Shown here: one piece after another, positions 1 through 12,184 of the stretch
How positions within the stretch are numbered: position 1 is the first letter of the stretch
Layout: each line of letters begins with the position of its first letter
NCBI GenBank assembly: GCA_024642775.1
Contig: JAHEAL010000001.1
Coordinates: 92,586 to 156,585 of the forward strand
Length of the DNA stretch: 64,000 bases
Source: Nitrosomonadales bacterium
GTDB taxonomy: Bacteria; Pseudomonadota; Gammaproteobacteria; Burkholderiales; Methylophilaceae
Reading direction: 5' to 3'
Program-made: the position numbers and the translations under genes
The notes under the pieces: generated by a model
The model's input: the letters and a program-made list of their open reading frames with translations, nothing else
What the model was told of the DNA's origin: nothing
Database searches by the model: none

Positions 1-2
1 AA

Positions 3-725
3 GGGTTTATTCGAGTTTCTTTTGACGATCTGGAATCAATAAAGAAAATATCTGAACAAAATAAAAATGTTGTGGCAATTCTAGTTGAGCCCATTCAAGG
101 TGAAGGGGGGGTAAAATTACCCAAGAACCTGAATCATTATTTATCAAGTTTAAGAAGTATTTGTGATGAAAACGATTGGTTGCTGATGTTTGATGAAGTG
201 CAAACAGGCATAGGCAGGACAGGAAAATTGTATGCCCATCAATATGCTGATGCATTACCTGACGTACTAACTTCTGCAAAAGGACTTGGTTCAGGTGTTC
301 CAATTGGCGCAACTCTAGTAGGAAAAAAAATAACAAGCATTATTAAACCCGGTCAACACGGCTCTACCTTTGGAGGAAATCCATTAGCTTGCAAAGCAGG
401 AAACCTTACGTTGGATGTAATTGAGAATGAGAATTTAATGTTGAATGCCACTATTCAAGGAGCAAAAATTTCTCACCAATTAAGAGAAGCTTTAAAAGAC
501 TTTTCAGGTGTCAAAGATGTTAGGCAGCTGGGATTAATGATAGGTATCGAATTATATAAACCTTGTACTGAATTAATGACGATAGCTCTTAAATATAATT
601 TGCTAATAAGTGTAACCGCATCAAGTGTTATAAGAATAGTGCCCCCGCTAATAATTAATGATGAAGAAGCTCAATTTTTAGTACAAAAGTTAAAAGAGTT
701 GGTAACTGATTTTTTGGAAAGTTAA
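3..725 (+). CDS. argD: Acetylornithine/succinyldiaminopimelate aminotransferase, 5'-truncated by window edge
   Basis: Open frame continues upstream of the listed M at 72; class-III aminotransferase motifs VEPIQGEGG, FDEVQTGIGRTGK, TSAKGLGSGVPIGA, GSTFGGNPLAC; followed by argF. Confidence 0.93.
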   Translation, partial: GFIRVSFDDLESIKKISEQNKNVVAILVEPIQGEGGVKLPKNLNHYLSSLRSICDENDWLLMFDEVQTGIGRTGKLYAHQYADALPDVLTSAKGLGSGVPIGATLVGKKITSIIKPGQHGSTFGGNPLACKAGNLTLDVIENENLMLNATIQGAKISHQLREALKDFSGVKDVRQLGLMIGIELYKPCTELMTIALKYNLLISVTASSVIRIVPPLIINDEEAQFLVQKLKELVTDFLES

Positions 726-734
726 GATAGGAAT

Positions 735-1652
735 ATGAGTATTAAACATTATTTACAATTTAATGATCTTACTAAAGATGAGATTTATTATTTATTTGAT
801 CGAGCTAAATGGATAAAAGATCAATTTAAAAGTTACAAAAAATATTGGCCATTAGAAGACCGCACTCTAGTCATGATTTTTGAAAAAGCAAGCACGAGAA
901 CAAGATTATCTTTTGAATCCGGAATGCAGCAATTAGGCGGGTCAGCAATATACTTAAATACGAAAGATTCACAGCTTGGAAGAGGTGAGCCCGTTGAGGA
1001 TGCGGCACAAGTAATTTCAAGAATGAGTGATGTGGTCATGATCAGGACTTATGATCAGGAAATTATTGAGAGGTTTGCTGAAAACTCCAGAGTTCCAGTT
1101 ATTAATGGTCTAACGAACGAGTACCACCCTTGTCAAATTTTAGCTGATATTTTTACTTATATTGAACACCGCGGACCTATTGAGGGTAAAACCGTTGCGT
1201 GGATTGGCGATTCAAATAATGTCTGTAATACATGGCTTCAAGCTGCAGAATTGTTAAATTTCAACATGCATGTTTCTACTCCTAAAGGATATGAGGTAGA
1301 AATAGAGCGTGCCGGTTTGTATGATGACTCTCATTTTGAGGAATTTGAGAATCCGATGGATGCAGCAAAAGGCGCGCATCTTGTTACAACAGATGTTTGG
1401 ACTAGTATGGGTTATGAAGCTGAGCAAAAAGAAAGAATGATGGATTTTGCAGACTGGCAAGTCGATAGCGACATGATGGATGTTGCAGATAAAAGTGCAT
1501 TATTCATGCATTGTCTCCCTGCTCATAGAGGAGAAGAAGTTACAGCAGAGGTGATTGATGGTAAACATTCAGTTGTATGGGATGAGGCTGAGAATAGACT
1601 TCATGTCCAAAAAGCTTTATTAGAATATCTTTTGGTGGGAGAAGTAAAATAA
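735..1652 (+). CDS. argF: Ornithine carbamoyltransferase
   Basis: STRTRLSFE carbamoyl-phosphate motif, [21 protein letters not shown]. Confidence 0.97.
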   Translation: MSIKHYLQFNDLTKDEIYYLFDRAKWIKDQFKSYKKYWPLEDRTLVMIFEKASTRTRLSFESGMQQLGGSAIYLNTKDSQLGRGEPVEDAAQVISRMSDVVMIRTYDQEIIERFAENSRVPVINGLTNEYHPCQILADIFTYIEHRGPIEGKTVAWIGDSNNVCNTWLQAAELLNFNMHVSTPKGYEVEIERAGLYDDSHFEEFENPMDAAKGAHLVTTDVWTSMGYEAEQKERMMDFADWQVDSDMMDVADKSALFMHCLPAHRGEEVTAEVIDGKHSVVWDEAENRLHVQKALLEYLLVGEVK

Positions 1653-2860
1653 TGAAATCAATTAAAAAAGTTGTTCTTGCTTACTCAGGAGGTTTAGATA
1701 CTTCTGTAATTTTAAAATGGCTTCAAGAAAACTATGGCTGTGAAGTTGTAACCTTTACAGCTGATATTGGTCAGGGTGAAGAAATTGAACCAGCTAGAGA
1801 AAAAGCAAAAAGTGCAGGCCTAAAAGAAATATATATAGAAAATTTAGAAGAAGAATTCGCTAGAGATTATATTTTCCCGATGTTCAGAGCTAATGCTATT
1901 TATGAAGGTGAATATCTTTTAGGCACATCAATTGCGAGACCTCTAATCGCTAAACGCCTAATTGAGATTGCTAAAGAAACAGGTGCGGATGCCATTGCTC
2001 ATGGAGCAACAGGAAAAGGAAATGATCAAGTTCGTTTTGAGTTAAATGCTTATGCGTTAAATCCTGATATTAAAGTTATAGCCCCATGGAGAGAGTGGGA
2101 TTTATTGAGTAGAGAAAAATTATTAAATTTTGCAGAAAAACATAATATTCCAGTTGAGATGAAGCATAAAAAAGGAGGCAGTCCTTACAGTATGGATGCT
2201 AACCTGCTGCATATCTCATACGAAGGAAGACATCTTGAAAACCCAGACAACAGTCCAGAAGACGACATGTGGAGATGGACTAAGTCCCCACAAGAGGCTC
2301 CAGATAAAGTGGAAGAGTTGGCAATATCATTCGAGAACGGTGATCCTGTTGCAATTAACGGAAAAGTAAAAAAACCGCATGAAATTTTTCATGAATTAAA
2401 TGCAATTGGCTCAAGAAATGGAATTGGAAGACTCGATCTGGTTGAAAATCGCTTTGTCGGTATGAAGTCCAGAGGTTGTTACGAAACACCGGGGGGAACA
2501 ATTTTATTGAAGGCGCATAGAGCAATAGAGTCGATTACCCTTGATAGAGAAGTGGCACATCTTAAAGATGAGTTAATGCCGAAATATGCTAAATTAATTT
2601 ATAACGGTTTTTGGTTTGCCCCAGAAAGGGAAGCGCTTCAGACATTGATCGATCATACTCAAAAATATGTGAATGGTGATGTAAGATTATCCTGCTACAA
2701 AGGGTCGATTCAAGTTTTAGGAAGATCAAGTTCAAATTCATTGTTTGATGAGACTATCTCAACGTTTGAAGATGATGCGGGCTCATATAACCAAAAAGAT
2801 GCTGAAGGTTTTATTAAATTAAATGCCTTGAGGTTGAAAATTTTAGGAAAAAATAAATAA
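1652..2860 (+). CDS. argG: Argininosuccinate synthase
   Basis: [16 protein letters not shown]-loop, [28 protein letters not shown]. Confidence 0.98.
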   Translation: MKSIKKVVLAYSGGLDTSVILKWLQENYGCEVVTFTADIGQGEEIEPAREKAKSAGLKEIYIENLEEEFARDYIFPMFRANAIYEGEYLLGTSIARPLIAKRLIEIAKETGADAIAHGATGKGNDQVRFELNAYALNPDIKVIAPWREWDLLSREKLLNFAEKHNIPVEMKHKKGGSPYSMDANLLHISYEGRHLENPDNSPEDDMWRWTKSPQEAPDKVEELAISFENGDPVAINGKVKKPHEIFHELNAIGSRNGIGRLDLVENRFVGMKSRGCYETPGGTILLKAHRAIESITLDREVAHLKDELMPKYAKLIYNGFWFAPEREALQTLIDHTQKYVNGDVRLSCYKGSIQVLGRSSSNSLFDETISTFEDDAGSYNQKDAEGFIKLNALRLKILGKNK

Positions 2861-2872
2861 GGAACTTTAATT

Positions 2873-3367
2873 ATGCCAAGTTTTGATGTCAGCTCTTCAG
2901 CAGATAAAGTAAATCTAGCTAACGCAATAGACGTTGTTAAAAGACAAATTCAAAATCGTTATGATTTTAAAAATACAAGTGCGGACATTGAGTTTCAAGA
3001 AAAAGATATGTTCATTATTTTATTTGGTGATAATGACTTCCAAATTAATCAAATTAAAGACATATTGTTTCCTGCTTTGGAAAAAAAAGAGCCGGATTCT
3101 ACTAAACGCCTTGATGAAAAAGGGCTGGAGTCAGTCTCAGGAAATAACGTCAAACTGCAAATAAATGTTAAAAATGGAGTTGATACTGAGCTAGCAAAGA
3201 GAATCGTAAAGTTTTTAAAAGACAGTAAATTAAAAGTCCAAGGCTCAATCCAAGGAGATACGGTTAGAGTATCTGGACCAAAAAGGGATGTTCTACAAGA
3301 ATCAATTGCCTTAATTAAGAGTCAAGTTAACGATTATCCTTTAAATTTCGAAAATTTTAGGGATTAA
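2873..3367 (+). CDS. yajQ: YajQ family nucleotide-binding protein
   Basis: MPSFDVSS... NRYDFKNT, KLKVQGSIQGDTVRVSGPKRD; typical YajQ length. Confidence 0.93.
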   Translation: MPSFDVSSSADKVNLANAIDVVKRQIQNRYDFKNTSADIEFQEKDMFIILFGDNDFQINQIKDILFPALEKKEPDSTKRLDEKGLESVSGNNVKLQINVKNGVDTELAKRIVKFLKDSKLKVQGSIQGDTVRVSGPKRDVLQESIALIKSQVNDYPLNFENFRD

Positions 3368-3370
3368 TGC

Positions 3371-4774
3371 ATGGCAAAAACATTATTTGAAAAAGTTTTT
3401 GATCAACATGTAGTCTCTCAAAAAAATGATACTTTTCTTGTTTATATTGATAGGCATCTAATACATGAAGTAACTAGTCCACAAGCTTTTGAGGGTCTTA
3501 AGTTATCCAAAAGAAAACTTTGGAGAAAAGAATCTATTGTTGCCGTTCCAGACCATAATGTTCCAACCACAAAAAGAGAAGAGGGTATAGTTGATCCAGT
3601 TTCAAGAACCCAGGTAGAGACGTTAGACAAGAACTGTAAAGAACACTCTTTGCTTCAGTTTGATATGAGAGATCAAAGACAAGGGATTGTTCATGTTATT
3701 GGTCCTGAGCAAGGGCTAACACTTCCTGGTATGACAATTGTATGTGGTGATTCTCATACGAGTACACACGGTGCTTTTGGTTCGCTTGCAATGGGGATTG
3801 GGACATCTGAAGTTGAACATGTGATGGCAACGCAATGTTTAATTTTAAAAAAATTCAAAACATTAAAAGTTGATGTTTCTGGAAAATGTCATCCTTTAGT
3901 AACAGCGAAAGATATTGCTCTTTATATTATTGGACAAATCGGTACTGCCGGGGGAACAGGCTATGCAATTGAATTTACTGGCGAGGCTATTAGAAATTTG
4001 ACAATGGAAGGCCGAATGACTTTATGTAATATGGCTATTGAGGCCGGTGCTAGATCTGGTATGGTTGCGGTTGACCAAACAACAATTGATTATTTAAAAG
4101 ATAAGCCTTTTGCTCCACAAGAAAGTTTATGGGAGCTGGCAGTTGAAAAATGGAAAACATTGCATTCAGATAATGATGCAGTATTTGATAAAGAGATAAA
4201 TTTAATTGCTGAGAATATCGAGCCTCAAGTTACCTGGGGAACTTCGCCTGAGATGGTTGCTGGTATTAGCCAATCCATTCCTGATTCAGAATCAATAAGT
4301 GATAACAGAAAAGGTGATTTCATAAGAGCCCTAAAGTATATGGACTTGAATGAAAAGACAGCTATTGTTGACATTAAGCTTGATAAGATTTTTATAGGCT
4401 CATGCACTAACTCAAGAATAGAAGATCTAAGAGATGCAGCAAAAGTACTAAAAGGAAAAAAAATACATGACTCCATCAAACTTGCTATTGCTGTTCCAGG
4501 TTCTGGAATTGTAAAAAAACAGGCAGAGTTTGAAGGTTTGGATAAAATTTTTATTGATGCTGGCTTCGAATGGCGTGATCCAGGTTGTTCAATGTGTTTG
4601 GCAATGAATGCTGACAGACTTGAGGATGGGGAAAGATGCGCCTCAACATCAAATAGAAACTTTGAGGGTAGACAAGGCAAGGGGGGAAGAACGCACCTAG
4701 TAAGCCCTGCTATGGCCGCAGCTGCATCGATCTATGGTAAATTTATTGACATAAGGAATGAAATTAATGGATAA
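3371..4774 (+). CDS. leuC: 3-isopropylmalate dehydratase large subunit
   Basis: [36 protein letters not shown]. Confidence 0.98.
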   Translation: MAKTLFEKVFDQHVVSQKNDTFLVYIDRHLIHEVTSPQAFEGLKLSKRKLWRKESIVAVPDHNVPTTKREEGIVDPVSRTQVETLDKNCKEHSLLQFDMRDQRQGIVHVIGPEQGLTLPGMTIVCGDSHTSTHGAFGSLAMGIGTSEVEHVMATQCLILKKFKTLKVDVSGKCHPLVTAKDIALYIIGQIGTAGGTGYAIEFTGEAIRNLTMEGRMTLCNMAIEAGARSGMVAVDQTTIDYLKDKPFAPQESLWELAVEKWKTLHSDNDAVFDKEINLIAENIEPQVTWGTSPEMVAGISQSIPDSESISDNRKGDFIRALKYMDLNEKTAIVDIKLDKIFIGSCTNSRIEDLRDAAKVLKGKKIHDSIKLAIAVPGSGIVKKQAEFEGLDKIFIDAGFEWRDPGCSMCLAMNADRLEDGERCASTSNRNFEGRQGKGGRTHLVSPAMAAAASIYGKFIDIRNEING

Positions 4775-5414
4775 ATTTAACACTATAATCAGCAACGCAA
4801 TTCCACTTGATAGATCAAATGTTGATACAGATGCAATAATCCCTAAGCAATTTTTAAAGTCGATTAAAAGATCAGGTTTTGGTCCGAATCTATTTGATGA
4901 ATGGCGCTATCTTGATCATGGTGAGCCCGGGATGGATAATTCAAAAAGAAAAATTAATCCTGATTTTGTTTTAAATAAAATTGAATATACAGATTCTCAA
5001 ATACTGTTAACAAGAGAGAACTTTGGCTGTGGCTCAAGCCGTGAACATGCGCCTTGGGCATTGTTGGACCATGGAATTAAGGTTATTTTGGCAGAGAGTT
5101 TTGCTGATATTTTTTATAACAATTGTTTTAAAAATGGAATTCTTCCAATTTTTCTTAAAAAAAACGAAATCAATAAATTATTTAATTCAATAACAGATAC
5201 ACCAGATTTACAATTACAAATAAATCTTTCGGAACAAAAAATATATCTTGGTGATGATTCATTTACTGATTTTGAAATCGACCCATTTAAAAAACATTGT
5301 CTTTTAAATGGGTTAGATGAAATTGGTTTAACCCTGGAACAGTCACACGAAATTAAAAATTTTGAAATAAGTTATTTCAAAAAAAACCCATGGCTAGTCA
5401 AGCAGAAAGTTTAA
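4767..5414 (+). CDS. leuD: 3-isopropylmalate dehydratase small subunit
   Basis: [29 protein letters not shown]; start moved to the internal ATG at 4767 (MDKF). Confidence 0.97.
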   Translation: MDKFNTIISNAIPLDRSNVDTDAIIPKQFLKSIKRSGFGPNLFDEWRYLDHGEPGMDNSKRKINPDFVLNKIEYTDSQILLTRENFGCGSSREHAPWALLDHGIKVILAESFADIFYNNCFKNGILPIFLKKNEINKLFNSITDTPDLQLQINLSEQKIYLGDDSFTDFEIDPFKKHCLLNGLDEIGLTLEQSHEIKNFEISYFKKNPWLVKQKV

Positions 5415-5421
5415 GTTTTAT

Positions 5422-6486
5422 ATGAATATTTTAGTTTTACCAGGTGATGGCATAGGTCCAGAAATTGTTGATCAAGCTGTTGAAATCATTAAGATTTTGT
5501 CTCCTGATTTTAAATTGAATTATGGTTTAATTGGTGGAGCTGCCTATGATGCCCACAGCGACCCTTTCCCAAGCGATACTCTTGATAAAGCGCTAAGTGC
5601 CGACTCAGTTCTTCTGGGAGCAGTCGGTGATTGGAAATATGACAAATTACCTAGGGATAAGAGACCTGAAAGAGGGTTGTTAAGAATCCGCACAGCATTA
5701 AATCTTTTTGCAAATTTACGTCCAGCAATTCTTTATCCTCAACTTGCTGAAGCTTCAACATTAAAGCCAGAAATCGTTTCTGGACTTGATATTTTAATTG
5801 TTCGTGAGTTAACGGGAGATATATATTTCGGACAACCTAGGGGTATTGAAAAAAATAATCATGGTGAGAGGGAAGGCATCAACACTATGAGATATTCAGA
5901 ATCTGAAATCAGAAGAATTGGGCATGTTGCTTTTAAAATGGCTCAGTTAAGAGGAAAAAAGCTTTGCTCAGTTGATAAAGCGAATGTTTTAGAAGCAACT
6001 GAACTTTGGAGGGAGGTGATGACTGACCTTTCTTCTCACTATCCTGATGTTGATTTATCTCATATGTATGTTGATAATGCAGCCATGCAGTTAATTCGTG
6101 AACCTAAACAGTTTGATGTGATGGTTACGGGAAATATTTTTGGGGATATCTTATCAGATGAGGCGTCAATGTTGACTGGTTCAATCGGAATGTTGCCTTC
6201 AGCATCTCTCGATGAAAATCAAAAAGGATTGTATGAGCCAAGTCATGGATCTGCTCCAGATATTGCGGGTAAAGATATTGCTAATCCAATTGCTACTATT
6301 CTCTCAGTAGCTATGATGTACAAGTACACATTTAATGAAATAAATAAGGCAGAAAAAATTGAAAAAGCTGTAGGTAAGGTTTTAAATGACGGTTATCGCA
6401 CGCTTGATATTATGAGCAAGGGTTGCAAACAAATTGGATGTAAACAGATGGGTGAATTAATTCTTAGGAATATTATTAATGAGTAA
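5422..6486 (+). CDS. leuB: 3-isopropylmalate dehydrogenase
   Basis: [53 protein letters not shown]. Confidence 0.98.
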   Translation: MNILVLPGDGIGPEIVDQAVEIIKILSPDFKLNYGLIGGAAYDAHSDPFPSDTLDKALSADSVLLGAVGDWKYDKLPRDKRPERGLLRIRTALNLFANLRPAILYPQLAEASTLKPEIVSGLDILIVRELTGDIYFGQPRGIEKNNHGEREGINTMRYSESEIRRIGHVAFKMAQLRGKKLCSVDKANVLEATELWREVMTDLSSHYPDVDLSHMYVDNAAMQLIREPKQFDVMVTGNIFGDILSDEASMLTGSIGMLPSASLDENQKGLYEPSHGSAPDIAGKDIANPIATILSVAMMYKYTFNEINKAEKIEKAVGKVLNDGYRTLDIMSKGCKQIGCKQMGELILRNIINE

Positions 6487-7594
6487 ATTTAAAGTTGGCT
6501 TTGTCGGATGGAGAGGGATGGTTGGCTCTGTTCTTATTTCAAGAATGGTTCAAGAAAACGATTTTAAAAACATATCCTCATTTTTCTATACGACATCCCA
6601 GGTGGGAGAAAAATGCCCTTTTAGTTTTTCAGACTGCGATAAGCTCCTGGATGGATATAATTTGGATGAACTAAAGAAGATGGATATTATCCTGACTTGC
6701 CAAGGCTCTGACTATACAAAGAAAGTTTATCTGGATCTCAGAGATTCAGGTTGGAATGGTCATTGGATTGATGCTGCTTCACATCTCCGAATGGAAAATG
6801 ATGCAATCATTATTCTTGATCCAGTTAACAGGGACTTAATCGATTCTTCATTCAAGCAGGGTATAAAAACATGGGTTGGCGGAAACTGTACTGTTTCTTT
6901 AATGCTGTTGGCCATTCACGGACTAGTCAAAGAAAATTTAGTTGAGTGGGTGTCGTCTATGACCTATCAAGCTGCCAGCGGAGCTGGTGCTAACAATATG
7001 AGAGAGCTGTTAGGACAAATGGGATATCTTTACAACTCTGTATCAGATTTGTTGCATGATAAAAATAGCCCAATTTTAGATATTGATGAAAAAGTATCAG
7101 AGTCATTTGAAGGTAAAGATTTTCCAAAATCATATTTTGGAGAAGCTCTTGCAGGAAGCGTCATTCCTTGGATAGACTCTGACTTAGGAAATGGTCAAAG
7201 TAAAGAGGAGTGGAAAGGTCCAAATGAGACACTTAAAATCCTGAACACTAATTACGAACCGTTTAAAGTTGATGGGCTGTGTGTTCGAATTGGTACTATG
7301 CGTTGTCATAGTCAAGCAATTACCATCAAACTAAAAAAAGATTTATCAGAAGAAAATGTCCTACAAAAAATTTCTAATGGTAACGATTGGGTTAAATTAG
7401 TACCAAATGATAGGGAAAATTCTATTCATAATTTATCACCTACAAAAGCCTCTGGAAAGTTAGATATTTTGGTAGGTCGTGTAAGGAAGTTAAATCTAGA
7501 TAATAATATGTTCTCTTTATTTACGGTTGGCGATCAATTATTATGGGGCGCTGCTGAGCCATTGAGAAGAATCTTGAGTATAATAACGAAATGA
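6479..7594 (+). CDS. asd: Aspartate-semialdehyde dehydrogenase
   Basis: [24 protein letters not shown] active Cys, [11 protein letters not shown]; overlaps leuB by 8 nt. Confidence 0.96.
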   Translation: MSKFKVGFVGWRGMVGSVLISRMVQENDFKNISSFFYTTSQVGEKCPFSFSDCDKLLDGYNLDELKKMDIILTCQGSDYTKKVYLDLRDSGWNGHWIDAASHLRMENDAIIILDPVNRDLIDSSFKQGIKTWVGGNCTVSLMLLAIHGLVKENLVEWVSSMTYQAASGAGANNMRELLGQMGYLYNSVSDLLHDKNSPILDIDEKVSESFEGKDFPKSYFGEALAGSVIPWIDSDLGNGQSKEEWKGPNETLKILNTNYEPFKVDGLCVRIGTMRCHSQAITIKLKKDLSEENVLQKISNGNDWVKLVPNDRENSIHNLSPTKASGKLDILVGRVRKLNLDNNMFSLFTVGDQLLWGAAEPLRRILSIITK

Positions 7595-8988
7595 AAATCC
7601 ATTTAATAAAATTAATCTTTACCGCTTTCATAGCATTTATGACAATTTCCGTAAATGCTTTTCAGTTGGGAAAAATTACTGTTAATTCTAAGCAAGAGCA
7701 GCCTCTAAATGCGGATATTGAGGTAATTATCACTAAAACTGATGATTTAACTAAAATGGTTCCTTCAATCGCATCTAAAGAAGACTTCGAATCTCAGGGT
7801 ATTGAAAGACTTCCGGTGCATTCCAATATTGATGCAAATTTTGTTAAAAATTCTGAAGGAAAAACCTACCTCAAGCTTAAAAGTAGTAATCCAGTAAAAG
7901 ACCCATTTCTAGATTTACTGATCCAGATTGATTCTGAAAGTGGAAGAAATTATCGTGAATATACGGTTCTATTAGACCCAGCTGATCCGATGGATAAGAT
8001 CATTAACGAAAACTTAGAAAAAGATAAAGAGGCGAAAGAAGCTTCCAAAGAGCCTGCAAAAAAATTAGCTGAAGGTAAATCTGTTGAAATTGAAAAAAAG
8101 CCGATCAAATTAGAGGAAAAAAATCCTAAGCAAGTTGAAGAGCAGGAAATTAAACAAGAGCCTGTAAAAGCTGAAAAAAAAGAATTAAAAGATGAAAAAG
8201 TTAATACGGTTAAATCGACTCCTGGAAAAACTCTGTATCAGATAGGTCGAGAAAATAGTCTTTCGGGGATTACTCTAGAGCAGATGGTAGTGGCTATATT
8301 TTTGAATAATAAAAAAGCATTTGCTGAAGAAAATCTAAATGGATTGAACAAAAACCAGGTCCTTACTATTCCTAACAAAGAATTTTTTGATGACTTCAGT
8401 CATCTAGAGGCTAGAAAAATTTTAAAAGAACAGAATGGTTTGTGGAAAAAATTAAGTCAATCAGCAGACAAACCAAAGGTTGAAGCAAAGCTTGCTGATA
8501 AACCAAAAGTTGAAGCAATATCTGTTGATAAAGCGAAGATTGATGCTGAAAATGAAAAAATAAAAAATTTAGAACGTAAACTTGCTGAGGCTGAAAGAAA
8601 ACTGCAAACGGTTACTGAAAAAAAATTAGATAGCGAAGAAGGTCTTAATATCGAAGATAAACAAGATATTTTAGAATTTGAAGATATTGGATTTTCTAAA
8701 GACATGGAGGAAAATGATGATGTATTTACTTCATCAATAACACCTAATGATGAAATCAAAGAGACAATAATTACAGATAATGAAAAAAAACAAGACAATC
8801 TTTTAATTGTGTTAGTTTTGCTTTTCGTTATCGTTCTTATTGCTGGTATAGCTTTTATTTTAAGCAAAAAGCGTAAGTCATCAAGCGAGTCATTATTTAG
8901 TAATAATGTCACTAATGATTCAGACAATGATGTTATCAATGAGTTTGGTAATAGTAATATTAATGATGAAAATAAAACTAATTTTTAA
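7591..8988 (+). CDS. FimV-like periplasmic/membrane protein (short form)
   Basis: N-terminal signal plus FimV N-domain (FQLGKITVNSKQEQPLNADIEV), LysM-like TLYQIGRENS...LTIPN, Lys/Glu-rich middle, TM segment LLIVLVLLFVIVLIAGIAFIL; asd-fimV-truA context. Confidence 0.85.
   Translation: MKIHLIKLIFTAFIAFMTISVNAFQLGKITVNSKQEQPLNADIEVIITKTDDLTKMVPSIASKEDFESQGIERLPVHSNIDANFVKNSEGKTYLKLKSSNPVKDPFLDLLIQIDSESGRNYREYTVLLDPADPMDKIINENLEKDKEAKEASKEPAKKLAEGKSVEIEKKPIKLEEKNPKQVEEQEIKQEPVKAEKKELKDEKVNTVKSTPGKTLYQIGRENSLSGITLEQMVVAIFLNNKKAFAEENLNGLNKNQVLTIPNKEFFDDFSHLEARKILKEQNGLWKKLSQSADKPKVEAKLADKPKVEAISVDKAKIDAENEKIKNLERKLAEAERKLQTVTEKKLDSEEGLNIEDKQDILEFEDIGFSKDMEENDDVFTSSITPNDEIKETIITDNEKKQDNLLIVLVLLFVIVLIAGIAFILSKKRKSSSESLFSNNVTNDSDNDVINEFGNSNINDENKTNF
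8467..8556 (+). repeat. Three tandem 30-nt (10-aa) repeats inside the fimV-like gene
   Basis: DKPKVEAKLA / DKPKVEAISV / DKAKIDAENE at 8467, 8497 and 8527. Confidence 0.85.
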
Positions 8989-9588
8989 TTGTTTGAATTA
9001 ATCAAATTACTTTCAGTTCTTTTTCTACTTTTTCATGTAAGTAGTTTTCAATTAACAGAAAATATCTTACTGTTTCTGATTTTATTTTCTTTGCTTAGTT
9101 ATTTTAAGTTTGAAATTTTAAAGTTTCTATACAAATTAAAATATTTAATTGTAAGTATTTTTTTGATCTATCCATTATCAATTCCAGGAGAAATAGTTTT
9201 TTCAATTGGAGTAATTCAATTTACTCAGGAAGGTATTTTGATTGGCTTATCCCAGGTAATTAAGCTATTGAATCTTTTTTTTATTGCTAGAATTTATACG
9301 TTAAAAACTAATAACAGTGATGTTATTAATTCAGTAATGTATTTTGTTTATCCTTTAAAATTCATGTCAATTAACGTTAAAAAAATTCACAAAATGATTT
9401 TTCTTTCCTTTGAATATTTTTATCTTTTAAATGAAAGGAATATAAATTTAAAAAAGCCAATATTTACCCTTAGTAGCTTACTGAATGACACAACTAAATT
9501 AAAAGTATCTGTCCCTTCTTTAAAGATTAATTTATTGGGTTACTTTTATATTTCTTTATTTGTTATTTCAATCATAATGTCTTTATGA
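8989..9588 (+). CDS. Predicted multi-span membrane protein, EcfT/CbiQ-like (TTG start)
   Basis: Several hydrophobic segments; FTQEGILIGLSQVIKLLNLFFIARIYTLKTNNSDVINSVMYFVYPLKFMSINVKKIHKMIFLSFEY resembles the CbiQ/EcfT coupling region; TTG directly follows the fimV TAA. Confidence 0.62.
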   Translation: MFELIKLLSVLFLLFHVSSFQLTENILLFLILFSLLSYFKFEILKFLYKLKYLIVSIFLIYPLSIPGEIVFSIGVIQFTQEGILIGLSQVIKLLNLFFIARIYTLKTNNSDVINSVMYFVYPLKFMSINVKKIHKMIFLSFEYFYLLNERNINLKKPIFTLSSLLNDTTKLKVSVPSLKINLLGYFYISLFVISIIMSL

Positions 9589-10361
9589 GATATGCCGCAA
9601 TTGTAGAATATTTAGGTAAAAATTATTCAGGATTTCAAATTCAACCAAATGTTAAGACAATTCAAGGTTGTTTAGAGGATTGTTTATCCAGGATAGCAAA
9701 CGAGTCAATTAAAATAGAAGCTTCTGGTAGGACTGATGCTGGAGTACACGCACTCGGCCAGGTTTTTCACTTTGATACCTTATCGGTAAGATCAATAAAT
9801 TCTTGGGTAAAAGGCACCAATTCATTTTTACCTGATGACATAAAAATACGATGGATTAATGAAGTAGAGCAAGATTTTCATGCAAGGTTTAATGCCCTTA
9901 AGAGAGAATATCAATATTTACTTTATTTAAATAAAACGAAGTCTGCTATTTGGAATGATCTCTCTGGTTGGTATTCAAGTGACTTAAACTTTTCCATTTT
10001 AGATGAAGCACTTTATTTGTTTAAGGGTAAGCATAATTTTAGTAGTTATCGATCCTCAGAGTGCCAATCAAAAAAACCCATCAAAGAAATTTATGAGGCA
10101 TCATATATTCATAAAGATTCTTTTATTCTTTTTAAATTTGTTGCAGATGGATATCTTCATCATCAAATAAGAAATATGATGAGTGTAATATTAGAAGTTG
10201 CTTCTGGAAAAAAAGAAAAGGATTATATCGACTTCTTATTTAAGGTGAAAGACAGAACCAAGGCCTCAAATACTTTTTTACCAAATGGTCTCTATCTTGC
10301 TAACATTGAATATGATAAAAAATTCAAAATACCTTTTTTAAATAATAAAATATTATTATGA
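9585..10361 (+). CDS. truA: tRNA pseudouridine(38-40) synthase
   Basis: EASGRTDAGVHALGQVFHFDT catalytic Asp motif, HHQIRNMM. Confidence 0.97.
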   Translation: MRYAAIVEYLGKNYSGFQIQPNVKTIQGCLEDCLSRIANESIKIEASGRTDAGVHALGQVFHFDTLSVRSINSWVKGTNSFLPDDIKIRWINEVEQDFHARFNALKREYQYLLYLNKTKSAIWNDLSGWYSSDLNFSILDEALYLFKGKHNFSSYRSSECQSKKPIKEIYEASYIHKDSFILFKFVADGYLHHQIRNMMSVILEVASGKKEKDYIDFLFKVKDRTKASNTFLPNGLYLANIEYDKKFKIPFLNNKILL

Positions 10362-10987
10362 ATAACATAAAAGTTAAAATTTGCGGAATAACTAATCTAC
10401 AGGACGCGATGGTTGCTATTGATTGCGGTGCAGACGCTCTCGGTTTTGTTTTTTTCGAAAAAAGTGCTCGTTATTGTAATCCAGAGAAAGCGCATGAAAT
10501 TGTTAGACAATTACCCCCATTTATTTCCGTGGTAGGACTTTTTGTAGATGGTGATAAGGATACTATTCAAAAGATACTCGATAAAAATTTTTTGAATGTT
10601 CTGCAATTTCACGGTTCAGAGTCAAGTGCCTATTGCAGCTCATTTAATTTTCCATTTATTAAAGTAATTCCAGCAAAAAAAGATTTAGATATCACAAAAT
10701 ATAGCACTGATTTTATTGACGCGAAGGCTTTTCTCATTGATACTTTTGATAGCGAAAGCTTTGGTGGTACTGGAAAAACCTTTGATTGGTCATTAATCCC
10801 TAAAAATCTAGCAAAACCATTAATTATTGCGGGCGGGTTAAATGAAAAAAATGTCGTTGAACTTATTAATTTGGCAAAACCTTATGCAGTGGATGTTAGT
10901 GGGGGAGTCGAAGATGGCCAAAAAGGTATAAAAGATAAAATTTTAATGAAAACATTTATTAAGGCAGTAAAGTATGCAGAATTATAA
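10358..10987 (+). CDS. trpF: Phosphoribosylanthranilate isomerase
   Basis: [41 protein letters not shown]. Confidence 0.97.
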   Translation: MNNIKVKICGITNLQDAMVAIDCGADALGFVFFEKSARYCNPEKAHEIVRQLPPFISVVGLFVDGDKDTIQKILDKNFLNVLQFHGSESSAYCSSFNFPFIKVIPAKKDLDITKYSTDFIDAKAFLIDTFDSESFGGTGKTFDWSLIPKNLAKPLIIAGGLNEKNVVELINLAKPYAVDVSGGVEDGQKGIKDKILMKTFIKAVKYAEL

Positions 10988-12176
10988 TTTCCCTGACATT
11001 GATGGACATTTTGGACCTTATGGAGGAACATTCGTTGCTGAGACACTCATCGAGGCATTAGATGAGCTTAAGGAGATGTATGCTAAATATCGAGATGATA
11101 AAGATTTTTTAGCTGAATTTAATCACGATCTTAAGCATTTTGTTGGTCGACCCAGCCCTATTTATTTTGCAGAACGCTTAACTAATAAAATTGGTGGTGC
11201 AAAAATATATTTTAAAAGGGAAGATTTAAATCATACCGGTGCACATAAAGTCAATAACACGGTCGGACAGGCATTGCTTGCAAAAAAAATGGGAAAACCA
11301 AGAGTTATTGCAGAAACCGGGGCTGGACAGCATGGTGTAGCAACTGCAACAATTGCGGCAAGATTAGGCCTAGAATGTGTCGTTTATATGGGTGCTGAAG
11401 ATGTTAAACGTCAAAGTCCTAATGTGTATCGAATGAAGTTATTAGGTGCAACCGTTATCCCGGTCGAAAGTGGCTCCAAAACGTTAAAAGATGCATTAAA
11501 TGAAGCGCTTAGGGATTGGGTAACAAATGTAAGTAATACCTTTTATATTATTGGCACAGTTGCCGGACCTCATCCCTATCCGATGATGGTAAGAGATTTT
11601 AACTCCGTTGTGGGAAAAGAGGCTATAACACAAATGGATGAGCTTGTAGGCTCTCAACCAGATGCAGTCGTTGCTTGTGTTGGAGGCGGATCGAATGCGA
11701 TGGGTATTTTTTACCCGTATATTTCCTTCAAAGATACAAGGCTAATTGGTGTTGAGGCAGCTGGTGATGGAATCGAGACTGGAAGACATGCTGCTCCACT
11801 GACCGCAAATAGCCCTATTGGTGTTTTACACGGTAATAGAACTTATATGATGCAAAATGAAGAAGGACAAATCATTGAAACCCACTCTGTTTCTGCTGGG
11901 CTTGACTATCCTGGTGTTGGCCCAGAACACTCCTGGTTGAAAGATATCGGCCGTGCGGAGTATGTAGCAATTAAGGACGATGAAGCATTAGCAGCTTTCC
12001 ACAATTTGTGCCGAACGGAGGGAATTATTCCAGCTTTGGAGACCAGCCATGCAATAGCTTATGCTGAAAAACTTGCTAAGGAAATGGGACCAGATAAAAC
12101 CATCTTAGTAAATTTATCTGGAAGAGGGGATAAAGACATAAACACAGTAGCAGGTATAGCTGGAATCAAAATTTAG
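10974..12176 (+). CDS. trpB: Tryptophan synthase beta chain
   Basis: [18 protein letters not shown] Lys, [24 protein letters not shown]. Confidence 0.99.
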   Translation: MQNYNFPDIDGHFGPYGGTFVAETLIEALDELKEMYAKYRDDKDFLAEFNHDLKHFVGRPSPIYFAERLTNKIGGAKIYFKREDLNHTGAHKVNNTVGQALLAKKMGKPRVIAETGAGQHGVATATIAARLGLECVVYMGAEDVKRQSPNVYRMKLLGATVIPVESGSKTLKDALNEALRDWVTNVSNTFYIIGTVAGPHPYPMMVRDFNSVVGKEAITQMDELVGSQPDAVVACVGGGSNAMGIFYPYISFKDTRLIGVEAAGDGIETGRHAAPLTANSPIGVLHGNRTYMMQNEEGQIIETHSVSAGLDYPGVGPEHSWLKDIGRAEYVAIKDDEALAAFHNLCRTEGIIPALETSHAIAYAEKLAKEMGPDKTILVNLSGRGDKDINTVAGIAGIKI

Positions 12177-12184
12177 GAAAGTAA

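Noticed and set aside
4225-4680. 151-aa minus-strand ORF inside leuC
   Set aside because: Fully antisense to a well-conserved enzyme; no domain signature, so probably a chance open frame.
8457-8939. 160-aa minus-strand ORF
   Set aside because: Antisense to the Lys/Glu-rich low-complexity part of the fimV-like gene; Ser/Phe-rich composition is the mirror of that, with no recognisable motif.
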